From assembly GCA_965249685.1 (NCBI GenBank), contig CBDFMN010000003.1, positions 2,790,001-2,854,000 on the forward strand: a stretch of DNA of 64,000 nt, written 5' to 3'. The DNA comes from RH-AL1 sp965249685. Lineage in GTDB: Bacteria; Pseudomonadota; Alphaproteobacteria; Rhizobiales; Beijerinckiaceae. Under the pieces are notes generated by a model. That model was not told where the DNA came from. It did not search any database and saw only the letters and a program-made list of their open reading frames with translations. Shown in pieces: positions 37,412-45,733 of this stretch. The translations under genes were made by a program, and so were the position numbers. The stretch's first letter is position 1. Every line of letters starts with the position of its first letter.

Positions 37412-37954
37412 TCAGGAGCCGACGAGGCGGGCAAGGCGCTGGTGCGCCGCGCGCAGGCTGTTCTCCTTCTGGATCAACGGGGCAGGCGCCGCCTGGCTTG
37501 CGCGCTTCGCTCGAAGCTGAGCGAAGGTGTCGTCATCCTCCTTCAGCATGTGCCGGATGATGCGGGTGTAGACGGGCGCGACCGCTGCGGCGTCGTCGCC
37601 GAACGTGTCGAGTAGAGCGGAGCGGCTGACCAGCATGGCGTCGAGCCGCTCCGCGACATCCTCCGCCGGCTTGGCAGCCGTTTCTTCCGAGCCGCCCAAC
37701 GGCGACCTCTGGCTGGCTGCGGCGCCATCGTGACGGGCGCGGTCGAGCGCCTCGCGTTCGAGTTGCGCGTCGCGCAGGGCGGAGACTTCGTAGACGAAGA
37801 CCGTGGCCGTGACCGGGACAGCCAGGGTAACGACCGTCGCGGCGGCGGCGCTGTTGATACCCATCTCGTTGAAGGCGGCGGCGAGCGCGATCAGCGCGGG
37901 CAGCCGACGCCACGGGCTGCGGGTCTTGATCGGCGATGTCGCGTCCCGCGCCAT
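37412..37954 (-). CDS. hypothetical protein with one membrane helix
   Basis: This 180-residue protein has a hydrophobic segment at about 35-58 (AAAATVVTLAVPVTATVFVYEV), then an acidic/basic helical stretch (RDAQLEREALDRARHD). The soluble tail contains a long amphipathic region VAPVYTRIIRHMLKEDDDTFAQLRAKR. I recognise no family. The ATG at 37954 was chosen because the upstream extension is Arg-rich and atypical. Confidence 0.6.
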   Translation of the reverse strand: MARDATSPIKTRSPWRRLPALIALAAAFNEMGINSAAAATVVTLAVPVTATVFVYEVSALRDAQLEREALDRARHDGAAASQRSPLGGSEETAAKPAEDVAERLDAMLVSRSALLDTFGDDAAAVAPVYTRIIRHMLKEDDDTFAQLRAKRASQAAPAPLIQKENSLRAAHQRLARLVGS

Positions 37955-38275
37955 GGCTTGAACCTTTCCCGCGCCCGCCGCGCGTCTGGCGGGCCTGCTA
38001 CGGCGGCCGGAGCCCATTTTGCTGAAAGGGAGTGTTCCGCACCAGGGTAAACAGGCGGTAAACCGACCGCGGTCGGTGTCCCGCCGAAGATCGCTAACCC
38101 TGCTTTCAGGTCGGCGAGCCGGGAGAATGCGGCCGCAAGGAATTGTTGAACGTTTGCCGCGACTTTCATGGAGCCGACACGTTCAAAGAGCCGACCCGAT
38201 CACTCGCGCCTCTGCAGGCCAAGCCGGGACGTGTCGGCGGACCCTCCGCGAAGGCCGCACGCGGCTTTCTCGTGT

Positions 38276-39505
38276 TCACGCGCGGCGCTCGTCGACGCGT
38301 CCAACCGACCGCGACGGCGGCAGCCCCGCTCGCCGCAGGAGGAAGGCGGCGAGGCCGAGGAACCCGAAGACCGCCATGACGCTCACGGTGGAGCGCGCGG
38401 TGCGGCCGTCGTGGCAGGCGGCGACGAGGAAGCCGGCCAGCGCGCCGAACCCGAGTTGCGCCGACACGACGGCCGCGCTCGCTGTCCCGGCGATGTGGCG
38501 CAGCGGCTCGATCGCCATCTGGATGGCGTTGGTGTTGGCGATGGCGCACCCGACCATGCAAAGGAACAGGGGCGGCAGGAACAGCTCCACCCGGGCGGTT
38601 CCGGCCCAGGTTAGAGCGAAGAGCACGCCCGTATTCGCCGCCACCAGGAGGAGGCCGCCACCCAGCAGCGCCGTCGGCGCCACGCGGGCCGCGTTGAGCC
38701 GGGCGTTGAGGAGATTGCCCACGAGCAGGCCCGACGAGTTCAGCGCGAAGGTCAGGCCGTAGAGGGCCGGCGTCAGTTTGAACGCGCCGATCATCACCAG
38801 CGGCGAGCCGCTGACATAGCTGAAGATCACCCCGAACATCGCGACGGCTATGATCGTGTAGGCCGTGGATTGGCGGTTGCGGAACGCGCCGAGGTAATGG
38901 CCGGCGATGGCCCGCGCCGAGAGCGCGCTGCGCCGTTCCGGCGGAAGCGACTCGCCGAGCCGCAGCCAGACGAGCGCCAGGGCCAGCGCGCTCGTCACGG
39001 CGAGGAAGGCGTAGATCATCCGCCAGTCGCCGATGTGGAGCAGCCCCGCGCCGATGGTCGGCGCGAGCAGGGGCGCCAGCAGGCCGAGCGCGCTGACGTA
39101 GGACATCTTCTCGCGCGCGGCGGCGCCCTGGAAATGGTCGCCGATGATGGCGAGCGCGAGCGGGCGCGCCCCGCCGCCGATCCCCTGGACGAAACGCCAG
39201 GCGAGCAGGGCTGGCAGGCTGCCGGCCAGCACGCAGCCGCTGCTGCCGACGAGATAGATGAGGCAGGCGATCAGCGCGACCGGACGCCGCCCGAACCGGT
39301 CGGACAGCGGCCCGTACACCAGCGGTGAGATCGCGAAGCTGGCCATGAAGGCCGACAGCGTGAGGCCGATCCCGCCCGGCGTCGCGGCGAGGTCGCGCGC
39401 CATCGGCTCCGTTGCCGGCAGCGACATGTCGGTCGCGAAGGCGGACAGGGCGCCGAGCAGGCTCATGAGCACGACGAACAGGAAGGAGGAGGGCGCTGCC
39501 TTCAC
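38276..39505 (-). CDS. Bcr/CflA-type MFS multidrug efflux transporter
   Basis: This 409-residue, 12-helix major facilitator pump belongs to the Bcr/CflA drug:proton antiporter group. It shows FATDMSLPATEPMARDL in the first helix, the motif A loop GPLSDRFGRRPVAL, and RFVQGIGGGARPLALAII as motif C-like sequence. It probably exports drugs or small metabolites. The GTG at 39505 has AGGGA upstream and gives the typical length; a TTG further upstream is less likely. Confidence 0.88.
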   Translation of the reverse strand: MKAAPSSFLFVVLMSLLGALSAFATDMSLPATEPMARDLAATPGGIGLTLSAFMASFAISPLVYGPLSDRFGRRPVALIACLIYLVGSSGCVLAGSLPALLAWRFVQGIGGGARPLALAIIGDHFQGAAAREKMSYVSALGLLAPLLAPTIGAGLLHIGDWRMIYAFLAVTSALALALVWLRLGESLPPERRSALSARAIAGHYLGAFRNRQSTAYTIIAVAMFGVIFSYVSGSPLVMIGAFKLTPALYGLTFALNSSGLLVGNLLNARLNAARVAPTALLGGGLLLVAANTGVLFALTWAGTARVELFLPPLFLCMVGCAIANTNAIQMAIEPLRHIAGTASAAVVSAQLGFGALAGFLVAACHDGRTARSTVSVMAVFGFLGLAAFLLRRAGLPPSRSVGRVDERRA

Positions 39506-39666
39506 GCGAGGGTCCCTGCGGATGCGATCGCCGCGCGCCAGTCGTGCGCGCCGGACATCGATTTGGGGAGGAGGAGACTGCAATTCCCCATTGTTTTACG
39601 GCGATCCGATGACCGGCGCCGGCAGAGCGGGTCGACGGCCACCTTCTCCGGGGCACCGGCGCGCGG

Positions 39667-40179
39667 TCAGGCGGCCTCGAAGACATAGCGGCCGGCCCGC
39701 TCCCAAGGTCCGCCGCGATAGTGCCAGAGGTTCAGCCCCACGATCACGCCCGCCACCGCGGGAAAGTCCCGCGCCAGTTGGTCGCGCAGGGCGCGCGCCG
39801 CCGCGGGTTCGGCCTTGTTCTGCACCGTGACGTGGGGGCGGAAGCCTTGTGCGTCCTGCGCGCCGAGCCAGGGGCGCCACGCCTCGGCAAGGTCCTGCCG
39901 CAGCGCGACGAGCGGCGGCGCCCCGATCTCCAGCGCCACGCCGCGGCCGAGAAAGCGCAGCCCCGTCGTTGCAAACGGGACCGGCCGCTGCGCCGTCGCG
40001 AGCGCGCGGAGCCGACGATCGATGGCCGCATAGTCCGCCCCCGGAAGCTTATGGAACAAGGTCAGGTGCGCGGGCACAACGTTGAGGCGCGCCGGGAAAT
40101 GACGATCGCGCAGCTCCTGCAGCACGGGTGCGCTTACCGCGTCGAAGGCGGCGGTGAGGATGAGCGGATCGTCGGGCAT
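39667..40179 (-). CDS. 2'-5' RNA ligase/cyclic phosphodiesterase-like protein
   Basis: This 170-residue protein of the 2H phosphoesterase superfamily has two HxT motifs, HLTLFH near residue 39 and HVTVQNK near 115, the paired catalytic histidines. Bacterial relatives act on 2'-5' RNA links or 2',3'-cyclic phosphates, but the physiological substrate is generally unknown. AGGAG lies six bases before the ATG at 40179. It is divergent from the MFS gene. Confidence 0.85.
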   Translation of the reverse strand: MPDDPLILTAAFDAVSAPVLQELRDRHFPARLNVVPAHLTLFHKLPGADYAAIDRRLRALATAQRPVPFATTGLRFLGRGVALEIGAPPLVALRQDLAEAWRPWLGAQDAQGFRPHVTVQNKAEPAAARALRDQLARDFPAVAGVIVGLNLWHYRGGPWERAGRYVFEAA

Positions 40180-40345
40180 GGGGATCTCCTGGGCTTGGGG
40201 CCTCGCGCGGGTGTCGCACCTCGCCGCGCGCCGGTCGCCTGCCGCGGCGCCGGATGCGACATCGTGGAGCGCAAGCCGGCACTTGGCTGCGCTATGGGTT
40301 GGCTGCGCCGGAGGCGGCAGCCTTCGGCCACAGGGACGAGCTTTT

Positions 40346-41647
40346 ATGACCCATCCGCGCGTCGATCGCGCCCCCTCGGCGGCCTCGCCGCTCGCGCTCC
40401 TCAAGCCGCATTGGCGCCTGGTGCTGGCAGCCTTCCTCGGCTGGTTTCTCGACGCCTTCGACCAAGTCGCGCTCATCCTCGTGCTGCCGGAGATCGGCAA
40501 GCATTTCGGTGTGACTTTGACGGCGATGGGTCTCGTCATCACCGTTCAGAGCATCGGCCGCATCGCCGGCAACATTGGCTGGGGCTGGCTCGCCGATCGC
40601 TACGGCCGCAAGCTCACCTTCATGGCGGGCGTCATCTGGTTCGCCGTCTTCTCAGGCCTGTCGGGGCTCGCTTGGAGCTACGCGGCGCTGATGATCATCC
40701 AGCTGCTGTTCGGCATCGGCTTCGGCGGGGAATGGACGGCCTCGGCGGCGCTCCTCATGGAGACGGTGCCCAACCGCGCCCGCGCGCTCGCCTCGTCGCT
40801 GATGATGGCGGGCTACGAGGTCGGGTTCTTCGCCGCCGCGGCGGCGCAGGCGCTGCTCCTGCCGCATTTCTCCTGGCGCATTCTCTTCTTCATCGGCGTG
40901 GCGCCGGCCCTGCTCGCCATCTTCATCCGGGTCGGCATCAACGAGAGCCCCGTCTGGCTGCGCAGCCAGCGCGAGCGCGCTCAGCCCGGCCGCGCCGCGG
41001 CCCCGCGCGCTCCCTTCCGCATGACGCCGGCGGCTTGGCAGGCCTGCCTCTTCATGGCCGTGCTGCAATTTCAGACGGCATCGATCTACGACTTCTACCC
41101 GACCCTGCTGAAGACCGTGACCGGCTTCGGGCCGAGCGGCGTCTTCGCCGGTATCGCCGCCTATTCCATCGGCTCGGTGCTCGGCAAGCTCGCCTGCGGA
41201 GCGCTCGCCTCGCGCATCGGCGACCGGGCCACGATCCTGGGATGCCTCTGCGTCACCATTCTCGCGACCGTACCCTTCGCCAGCGCGGCCAGTGCCGGGC
41301 CGCTCATCGCCACCGCCTTCGTGATCGGCGCATCCAGCAGCGGGGTCTTCGCTCTGGTGCCGCACTATCTTTCGCTGCGCTTCGCCAATGCGGTGCGCTC
41401 CTTCGGCATGGGCATCGCCTACGCGCTGGCGGCGGCGAGCCAGGCGGTCGCGACCTATGCCCTGCCGGCCATCGGCAGCGTCACCGGGCTCGTCAAGGCG
41501 ATCGACCTCTTCGTTATCGGCAGTTCGCTCCTCGTCATGGCGATCGCCTACCGTGAGCCGCGGGAGCTGCCGGGCCGCGACATGGAGCAGGAGGCCATGG
41601 AGCCAGAGAGCCCGAGCCTCGAGGCGGGAAACGCCTCGCCTGCGTGA
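40346..41647 (+). CDS. MFS transporter (sugar acid/carboxylate carrier type)
   Basis: This 433-residue major facilitator has about 12 helices. It shows the sialate/carboxylate-type features GWFLDAFDQVALILVLPEIG, GWLADRYGRKLTFM (motif A), FGIGFGGEWTASAALLMETVP and INESPVWLR. This resembles the NanT/JEN-like symporters for organic acids. Lying just upstream of the oxalate genes in the same direction, it could bring in a related acid, but no oxalate-type operator precedes it. Substrate unknown. Confidence 0.85.
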   Translation: MTHPRVDRAPSAASPLALLKPHWRLVLAAFLGWFLDAFDQVALILVLPEIGKHFGVTLTAMGLVITVQSIGRIAGNIGWGWLADRYGRKLTFMAGVIWFAVFSGLSGLAWSYAALMIIQLLFGIGFGGEWTASAALLMETVPNRARALASSLMMAGYEVGFFAAAAAQALLLPHFSWRILFFIGVAPALLAIFIRVGINESPVWLRSQRERAQPGRAAAPRAPFRMTPAAWQACLFMAVLQFQTASIYDFYPTLLKTVTGFGPSGVFAGIAAYSIGSVLGKLACGALASRIGDRATILGCLCVTILATVPFASAASAGPLIATAFVIGASSSGVFALVPHYLSLRFANAVRSFGMGIAYALAAASQAVATYALPAIGSVTGLVKAIDLFVIGSSLLVMAIAYREPRELPGRDMEQEAMEPESPSLEAGNASPA

Positions 41648-41717
41648 GAAAGGCGTGACGAGGGACGCCGGTTTCAAGCCTCTGTCGAAAGAGAGCGGGT
41701 TTGGCGATCACAGCGTC

Positions 41718-41745
41718 TTGATTGGAAACGCAGGGCTGGTATACC
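41718..41745 (+). promoter_or_regulatory. putative promoter of the oxlT gene
   Basis: TTGATT (41718-41723) and TATACC (41740-41745) are separated by 16 bases and fit a sigma-70-like promoter 48 bases upstream of the oxlT start. The palindrome CTGGTATACCAG covers the -10 element, so a bound regulator would block polymerase. Confidence 0.5.
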
Positions 41746-41747
41746 AG
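41736..41747. promoter_or_regulatory. GntR/FCD-type operator upstream of oxlT
   Basis: The perfect 12-bp palindrome CTGGTATACCAG matches the TGGTATACCA-like symmetry of FadR/FCD regulator operators. An identical copy precedes oxc. The probable binder is the FCD regulator encoded at the end of this cluster. Binding is inferred, not shown. Confidence 0.75.
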
Positions 41748-41792
41748 AAAGTGAGGCGTCAGCCGTCAAGAGTAGTGAAGAAGGGTTTGGGG

Positions 41793-43088
41793 ATGGAATA
41801 TCAAGACGCACCTTCAGCGAAGTGGTTTCAGCTCGCTTGCGGCGTTCTTTGCATGGCGATGATCGCCAACCTGCAATATGGCTGGACGCTGTTCGTCGAT
41901 CCGATCGACGCGAAGTTTCATTGGGGTCGCGCGGCCATTCAGTTGGCCTTCACGCTGTTCGTCGTCACCGAGACCTGGCTCGTGCCGATCGAGGCCTGGT
42001 TCGTCGACCGCTACGGCCCGCGCATCGTCGTCATGTTCGGCGGCGTCATGATCGCTCTGGCCTGGATCCTCAACTCCTACGCCAATTCAATCTTCCTGCT
42101 GTATGTCGCGGCCGTCGTCGGCGGCATCGGCGCCGGGTCCGTCTATGGCACCTGTGTCGGTAACGCGCTGAAATGGTTCCCGAACCAGCGCGGCCTCGCG
42201 GCCGGCTGCACGGCGGCCGGCTTCGGCGCGGGCGCGGCCGTCACCGTCGTGCCGATCGCCAACATGATCGCCGCCAGCGGCTACCAGCAGGCGTTTCTCA
42301 CCTTCGGCATCGGCCAGGGCATCATCGTCTTCATCCTCGCCCTGTTCCTCCGCAAGCCGAAGACGCTGGTCGCCGCCACCCGCAAGCGCCTCAACCTGCC
42401 GCAATCCGCGGTGAGCCGCACGCCGACCGAGATGGTCCGCACCCCGGTGTTCTGGCTGATGTACGTCATGTTCGTCATGGTCGCTTCCGGCGGCCTGATG
42501 GCGGCCGCCTCGATCGGCCCGATCGCCAAGGACTTCAAGGTCGGCGGCGTCGAGGTCAGTCTGTTCGGCCTGCAGATGGCGGCGCTGACGATGGCTATCT
42601 CGCTCGATCGTATTTTCGACGGGTTCGGCCGCCCTTTATTCGGCTACGTGTCGGACCGGATCGGCCGTGAGAACACGATGACCATCGCCTTCTCGATCGC
42701 GGCCGTCGCGATCGCCACGCTCGTGATGTTCGGCACCAACCCGATCGTCTTCATTCTGGCGACGGCGGTGTTCTTCGGCGTCTTCGGCGAGATCTACAGC
42801 TTGTTCCCCGCGACATCGGGCGACACATTCGGGCCGAAGTTCGCGACGACGAACAACGGCCTGCTCTACACCGCCAAGGGCACGGCGGCGTTCCTGGTAC
42901 CGATCGCCAGCCTCGTCTCGGCGTCCTACGGCTGGTCCGCCGTGTTCGCTGTAACAGCGGTCTTCAACGTGATCGCCGCTGTTCTCGCCTTGTTCGTCTT
43001 GAAGCCGATGCGAATGAAGTACATCCTCGGCGCGGACGCCTTGGCGAGCGAGACGATTGTCTCGCCCTCGAAAGTGCAGGCTATCTGA
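41793..43088 (+). CDS. oxlT: oxalate:formate antiporter
   Basis: OxlT exchanges external oxalate for internal formate across the inner membrane. The 431-residue, 12-helix MFS protein starts FQLACGVLCMAMIANLQYGWTLFV, which is characteristic of oxalate/formate antiporters. It also has VYGTCVGNALKWFPNQRGLAAG, and DRIFDGFGRPLFGYVSDRIGRE. It is followed by oxc and frc, whose substrates it would supply. I chose the ATG at 41793; a GTG about 18 bases upstream is in frame. Confidence 0.94.
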   Translation: MEYQDAPSAKWFQLACGVLCMAMIANLQYGWTLFVDPIDAKFHWGRAAIQLAFTLFVVTETWLVPIEAWFVDRYGPRIVVMFGGVMIALAWILNSYANSIFLLYVAAVVGGIGAGSVYGTCVGNALKWFPNQRGLAAGCTAAGFGAGAAVTVVPIANMIAASGYQQAFLTFGIGQGIIVFILALFLRKPKTLVAATRKRLNLPQSAVSRTPTEMVRTPVFWLMYVMFVMVASGGLMAAASIGPIAKDFKVGGVEVSLFGLQMAALTMAISLDRIFDGFGRPLFGYVSDRIGRENTMTIAFSIAAVAIATLVMFGTNPIVFILATAVFFGVFGEIYSLFPATSGDTFGPKFATTNNGLLYTAKGTAAFLVPIASLVSASYGWSAVFAVTAVFNVIAAVLALFVLKPMRMKYILGADALASETIVSPSKVQAI

Positions 43089-43103
43089 AGACAAGCCGAT
43101 CCT

Positions 43104-43126
43104 CGCCGGACGAAAAACGTCCGGCG
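43104..43126 (+). terminator. hairpin between oxlT and oxc
   Basis: CGCCGGACG and CGTCCGGCG form a perfect 9-bp stem around an AAAAA loop, 15 bases after the oxlT stop and before the oxc operator. It lacks a T-run. It may end or weaken the oxlT transcript so that oxc depends on its own promoter. Confidence 0.6.
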
Positions 43127-43146
43127 TGGCAAATCGAGGCTGGTAT

Positions 43147-43158
43147 CTGGTATACCAG
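43147..43158. promoter_or_regulatory. GntR/FCD-type operator upstream of oxc
   Basis: This is a second perfect copy of CTGGTATACCAG, 120 bases before the oxc start. A half-site (CTGGTAT) directly adjoins its left side. A possible promoter (TGGCAA, 18 bases, TATACC) overlaps it as in front of oxlT. The same FCD regulator is the likely ligand. Confidence 0.75.
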
Positions 43159-43278
43159 TTTGGTAATGACGCTCGGCGCGCATCGCTCGCCGAGCGTCTG
43201 CGACTTTCATACCATTGCTGTCGGCCTGCCCCTGGCCATCGTCGGAGCGGTACGACTGGTTTTCCCAGGAGGAGCGGA

Positions 43279-45021
43279 ATGTCCGCAGTTGCGCAGATCA
43301 ATACGGCTGGGGCTGCTGAGCAGCACGAATTGACGGATGGTTTCCACCTCGTCATCGATGCCCTCAAGCTCAACGACATCCATACGATCTACGGCGTCCC
43401 GGGCATTCCGATCACCGACCTCGGCCGGATCGCCCAGGCCGAAGGAATGCGGGTCATCTCGTTCCGCCACGAGCAGAACGCCGGCAATGCCGCCGCCATC
43501 GCCGGTTTTCTCACCAAGAAGCCCGGCATCTGCCTGACGGTCTCGGCTCCCGGCTTCCTCAACGGCCTGACCGCGCTGGCCAACGCCACGACCAATTGCT
43601 TTCCGATGATCCTCATCTCCGGCTCGTCCGAGCGCGAGATCGTCGACCTGCAACAGGGCGACTACGAGGAGATGGACCAGCTCGCGATCGCCAAGCCGCT
43701 CTGCAAGGCGGCGTTTCGCGTGCTCCACGCCGCTGACATCGGCATCGGCGTGGCTCGCGCGATCCGCGCCGCCGTGTCCGGCCGTCCGGGCGGGGTCTAT
43801 CTCGATCTTCCCGCGAAGCTGTTCTCCCAGGTGATCGACGCCCGAGCCGGCGCGCAATCGCTCGTCAGGGTCATTGATCCCGCGCCCGCGCAGATCCCGG
43901 CACCGGCCGCCATCAAGCGCGCCCTCGACGTTCTCAAGACGGCCAAGCGTCCGCTGATCATCCTGGGCAAAGGCGCGGCCTATGCCCAGGCCGACGCGGC
44001 GGTCCGCGCCCTCGTCGAGAAGAGCGGCATCCCCTACGTTCCGATGAGCATGGCCAAGGGCCTCCTTCCCGATACCCACGATCTCTCGGCCGGCGCCGCC
44101 CGTTCGACGGCCCTGAAGGACTCGGACGTCGTCCTGCTCGTTGGCGCCCGCCTCAATTGGCTGCTCTCGCACGGCAAAGGCAAGACCTGGGGCGAGCCCG
44201 GTTCGAAGAAGTTCATCCAGATCGACATCGAGCCGCGCGAGATGGACTCCAATGTCGAGATCGTCGCCCCCGTGGTCGGCGATATCGGCTCCTGCGTGCA
44301 GGCCCTAGTCGACGGCATGGGCGCCGACTGGCCGGCTCCGCCGGCCGATTGGCTCAACACGCTGAAGACGCGCAAGGAATCCAACATCGCCAAGATGGCG
44401 TCCAAGCTGATGAAGAACTCGTCGCCGATGGACTTCCACAGCGCGCTCGGCGCCTTGAAGACCGTGGTCACCGAGCGGCCGGACGCCATGCTCGTCAACG
44501 AGGGTGCCAACACCCTTGACCTCGCCCGTGGCATCATCGACATGCACCAGCCGCGCAAGCGTCTGGACGTCGGCACCTGGGGCATCATGGGGATCGGCAT
44601 GGGCTTTGCCGTCGCCGCTGCCGTCGAGACCGGGAAGCCGGTGCTCGCGATCGAGGGCGACAGCGCGTTCGGCTTCTCCGGCATGGAGGTCGAGACGATC
44701 TGCCGCTACAACCTGCCGGTCTGCATCGTCGTGTTCAACAACAACGGGATCTATCGCGGGACCGATGTGAACCCGACGGGTCATTCGGATGTCGCGCCGA
44801 CCGTCTTCGTCAAGGAAGCTCGCTACGACAAGATGATGGAGGCCTTCGGCGGCGTCGGCGTCCACGTCACCACGCCCGACGAGCTTCGCCGCGCGGTGAA
44901 CGAGGCGATGGACTCTGGCCGTCCGACCCTGGTGAATGCCATGATCGACCCGGCCGCCGGCACGGAGAGTGGCAACATCGGCAGCCTCAATCCGCTGAGC
45001 TCCATTCCGAAAAAGGCTTGA
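43279..45021 (+). CDS. oxc: oxalyl-CoA decarboxylase
   Basis: Oxc converts oxalyl-CoA to formyl-CoA and CO2 with thiamine diphosphate. The 580-residue enzyme has the three-domain layout of the ThDP decarboxylase family. It has GVPGIPITDL and the catalytic-Glu region FRHEQNAGNAAA at the N-terminus, then FIQIDIEPREMDSN. The ThDP-binding motif runs from GDSAFGFSGMEVETICRY to FNNNGIYRG. AGGAGGAGCGGA lies right before the ATG. It works with Frc and OxlT encoded beside it. Confidence 0.97.
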   Translation: MSAVAQINTAGAAEQHELTDGFHLVIDALKLNDIHTIYGVPGIPITDLGRIAQAEGMRVISFRHEQNAGNAAAIAGFLTKKPGICLTVSAPGFLNGLTALANATTNCFPMILISGSSEREIVDLQQGDYEEMDQLAIAKPLCKAAFRVLHAADIGIGVARAIRAAVSGRPGGVYLDLPAKLFSQVIDARAGAQSLVRVIDPAPAQIPAPAAIKRALDVLKTAKRPLIILGKGAAYAQADAAVRALVEKSGIPYVPMSMAKGLLPDTHDLSAGAARSTALKDSDVVLLVGARLNWLLSHGKGKTWGEPGSKKFIQIDIEPREMDSNVEIVAPVVGDIGSCVQALVDGMGADWPAPPADWLNTLKTRKESNIAKMASKLMKNSSPMDFHSALGALKTVVTERPDAMLVNEGANTLDLARGIIDMHQPRKRLDVGTWGIMGIGMGFAVAAAVETGKPVLAIEGDSAFGFSGMEVETICRYNLPVCIVVFNNNGIYRGTDVNPTGHSDVAPTVFVKEARYDKMMEAFGGVGVHVTTPDELRRAVNEAMDSGRPTLVNAMIDPAAGTESGNIGSLNPLSSIPKKA

Positions 45022-45031
45022 GCGAAGCCTT
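45013..45031 (+). terminator. hairpin at the oxc stop codon
   Basis: AAGGCTT and AAGCCTT pair around a GAGCG loop, overlapping the TGA stop of oxc. It has no T-run. It may stabilise or attenuate the oxc mRNA. Confidence 0.45.
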
Positions 45032-45042
45032 ATCCTCCAACG

Positions 45043-45073
45043 ACCGGCTGAGGCGGCGAGCGCCGCAGCCGGT
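45043..45073 (+). terminator. second, longer hairpin downstream of oxc
   Basis: ACCGGCTG and CAGCCGGT pair, with an inner GGCG/CGCC stem separated by single mismatched bases. Together with the hairpin at the oxc stop it suggests that transcription from the oxc promoter is reduced before the PAS and frc genes. Confidence 0.5.
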
Positions 45074-45195
45074 TCCAGCCACACCCTCCGCTCGATGCGT
45101 CGTCTGAAAAGCGGGACCACTAAGGCCGGTGCTGGTTGGATCGCCTTTGGTAGAGTGCACGGAAATAGACTGTCTTGACTCCGGCGAACGGGCTG

Positions 45196-45684
45196 ATGTC
45201 GCAAGCGATCGATTTTGTTCAGCTCGTTGGAGCCGCCGGCGATGCCGTCGTCGTTGCGGACATCAAGGGCCTCATAACCTATTGGAACGCGTCGGCGGAA
45301 CGGATCTTCGGCTTTTCCGCGGACGAGGCGCTAGGCCAATCGCTGGACCTCATCTGCCCGGAACGTCAGCGCAATCGCCACTGGCACGGATACCATCACA
45401 CGATGGAGACGGGTCAGACCCGCTACGGCGCCGAAGTCCTGCGGGTGCCCGCGCTGAGCAAGGACGGTCATCCGCTGTCCATTGCTTTTACCGTCGCTCT
45501 GCTTAAACAAGACGGCGTGGCCGTTGCGATCGTCGCTATCATACGCGACGAGACGGCCCGTTGGAACGAGGATCGCGTGCTGCGCCGGCGTGTGGCAGCA
45601 CTCGAGGCGGATGCCTCGGCTCAGGCCGAGAGCGGGGCCGCTGGTCATGAGCCGTCTGGATCGGGCGACTTCATCAAAACCTGA
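45196..45684 (+). CDS. small PAS-domain protein in the oxalate cluster
   Basis: This 162-residue soluble protein is a single PAS domain (about residues 8-120: DFVQLVGAAGDAVVVADIKG, then ITYWNASAERIFGFSADEALGQS). A short C-terminal coiled-coil-like stretch RVLRRRVAALEADASAQ follows. It has no kinase, HTH or other output domain. A HWHGYHHTMETG segment is rich in His and could contact a cofactor. It lies between oxc and frc and probably senses redox, ligand or cofactor state linked to oxalate use; this is inference. A TTG at 45175 is an alternative start. Confidence 0.85.
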   Translation: MSQAIDFVQLVGAAGDAVVVADIKGLITYWNASAERIFGFSADEALGQSLDLICPERQRNRHWHGYHHTMETGQTRYGAEVLRVPALSKDGHPLSIAFTVALLKQDGVAVAIVAIIRDETARWNEDRVLRRRVAALEADASAQAESGAAGHEPSGSGDFIKT

Positions 45685-45733
45685 GCGGACTCGCCCGAGC
45701 CTCCGCCCATTCATAACAAACGGGAGAACCCGC

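Noticed and set aside
40346..41647. MFS gene as part of the oxalate regulon
   Set aside because: No CTGGTATACCAG palindrome precedes it and its sequence resembles another MFS carboxylate carrier group, so membership is only positional.
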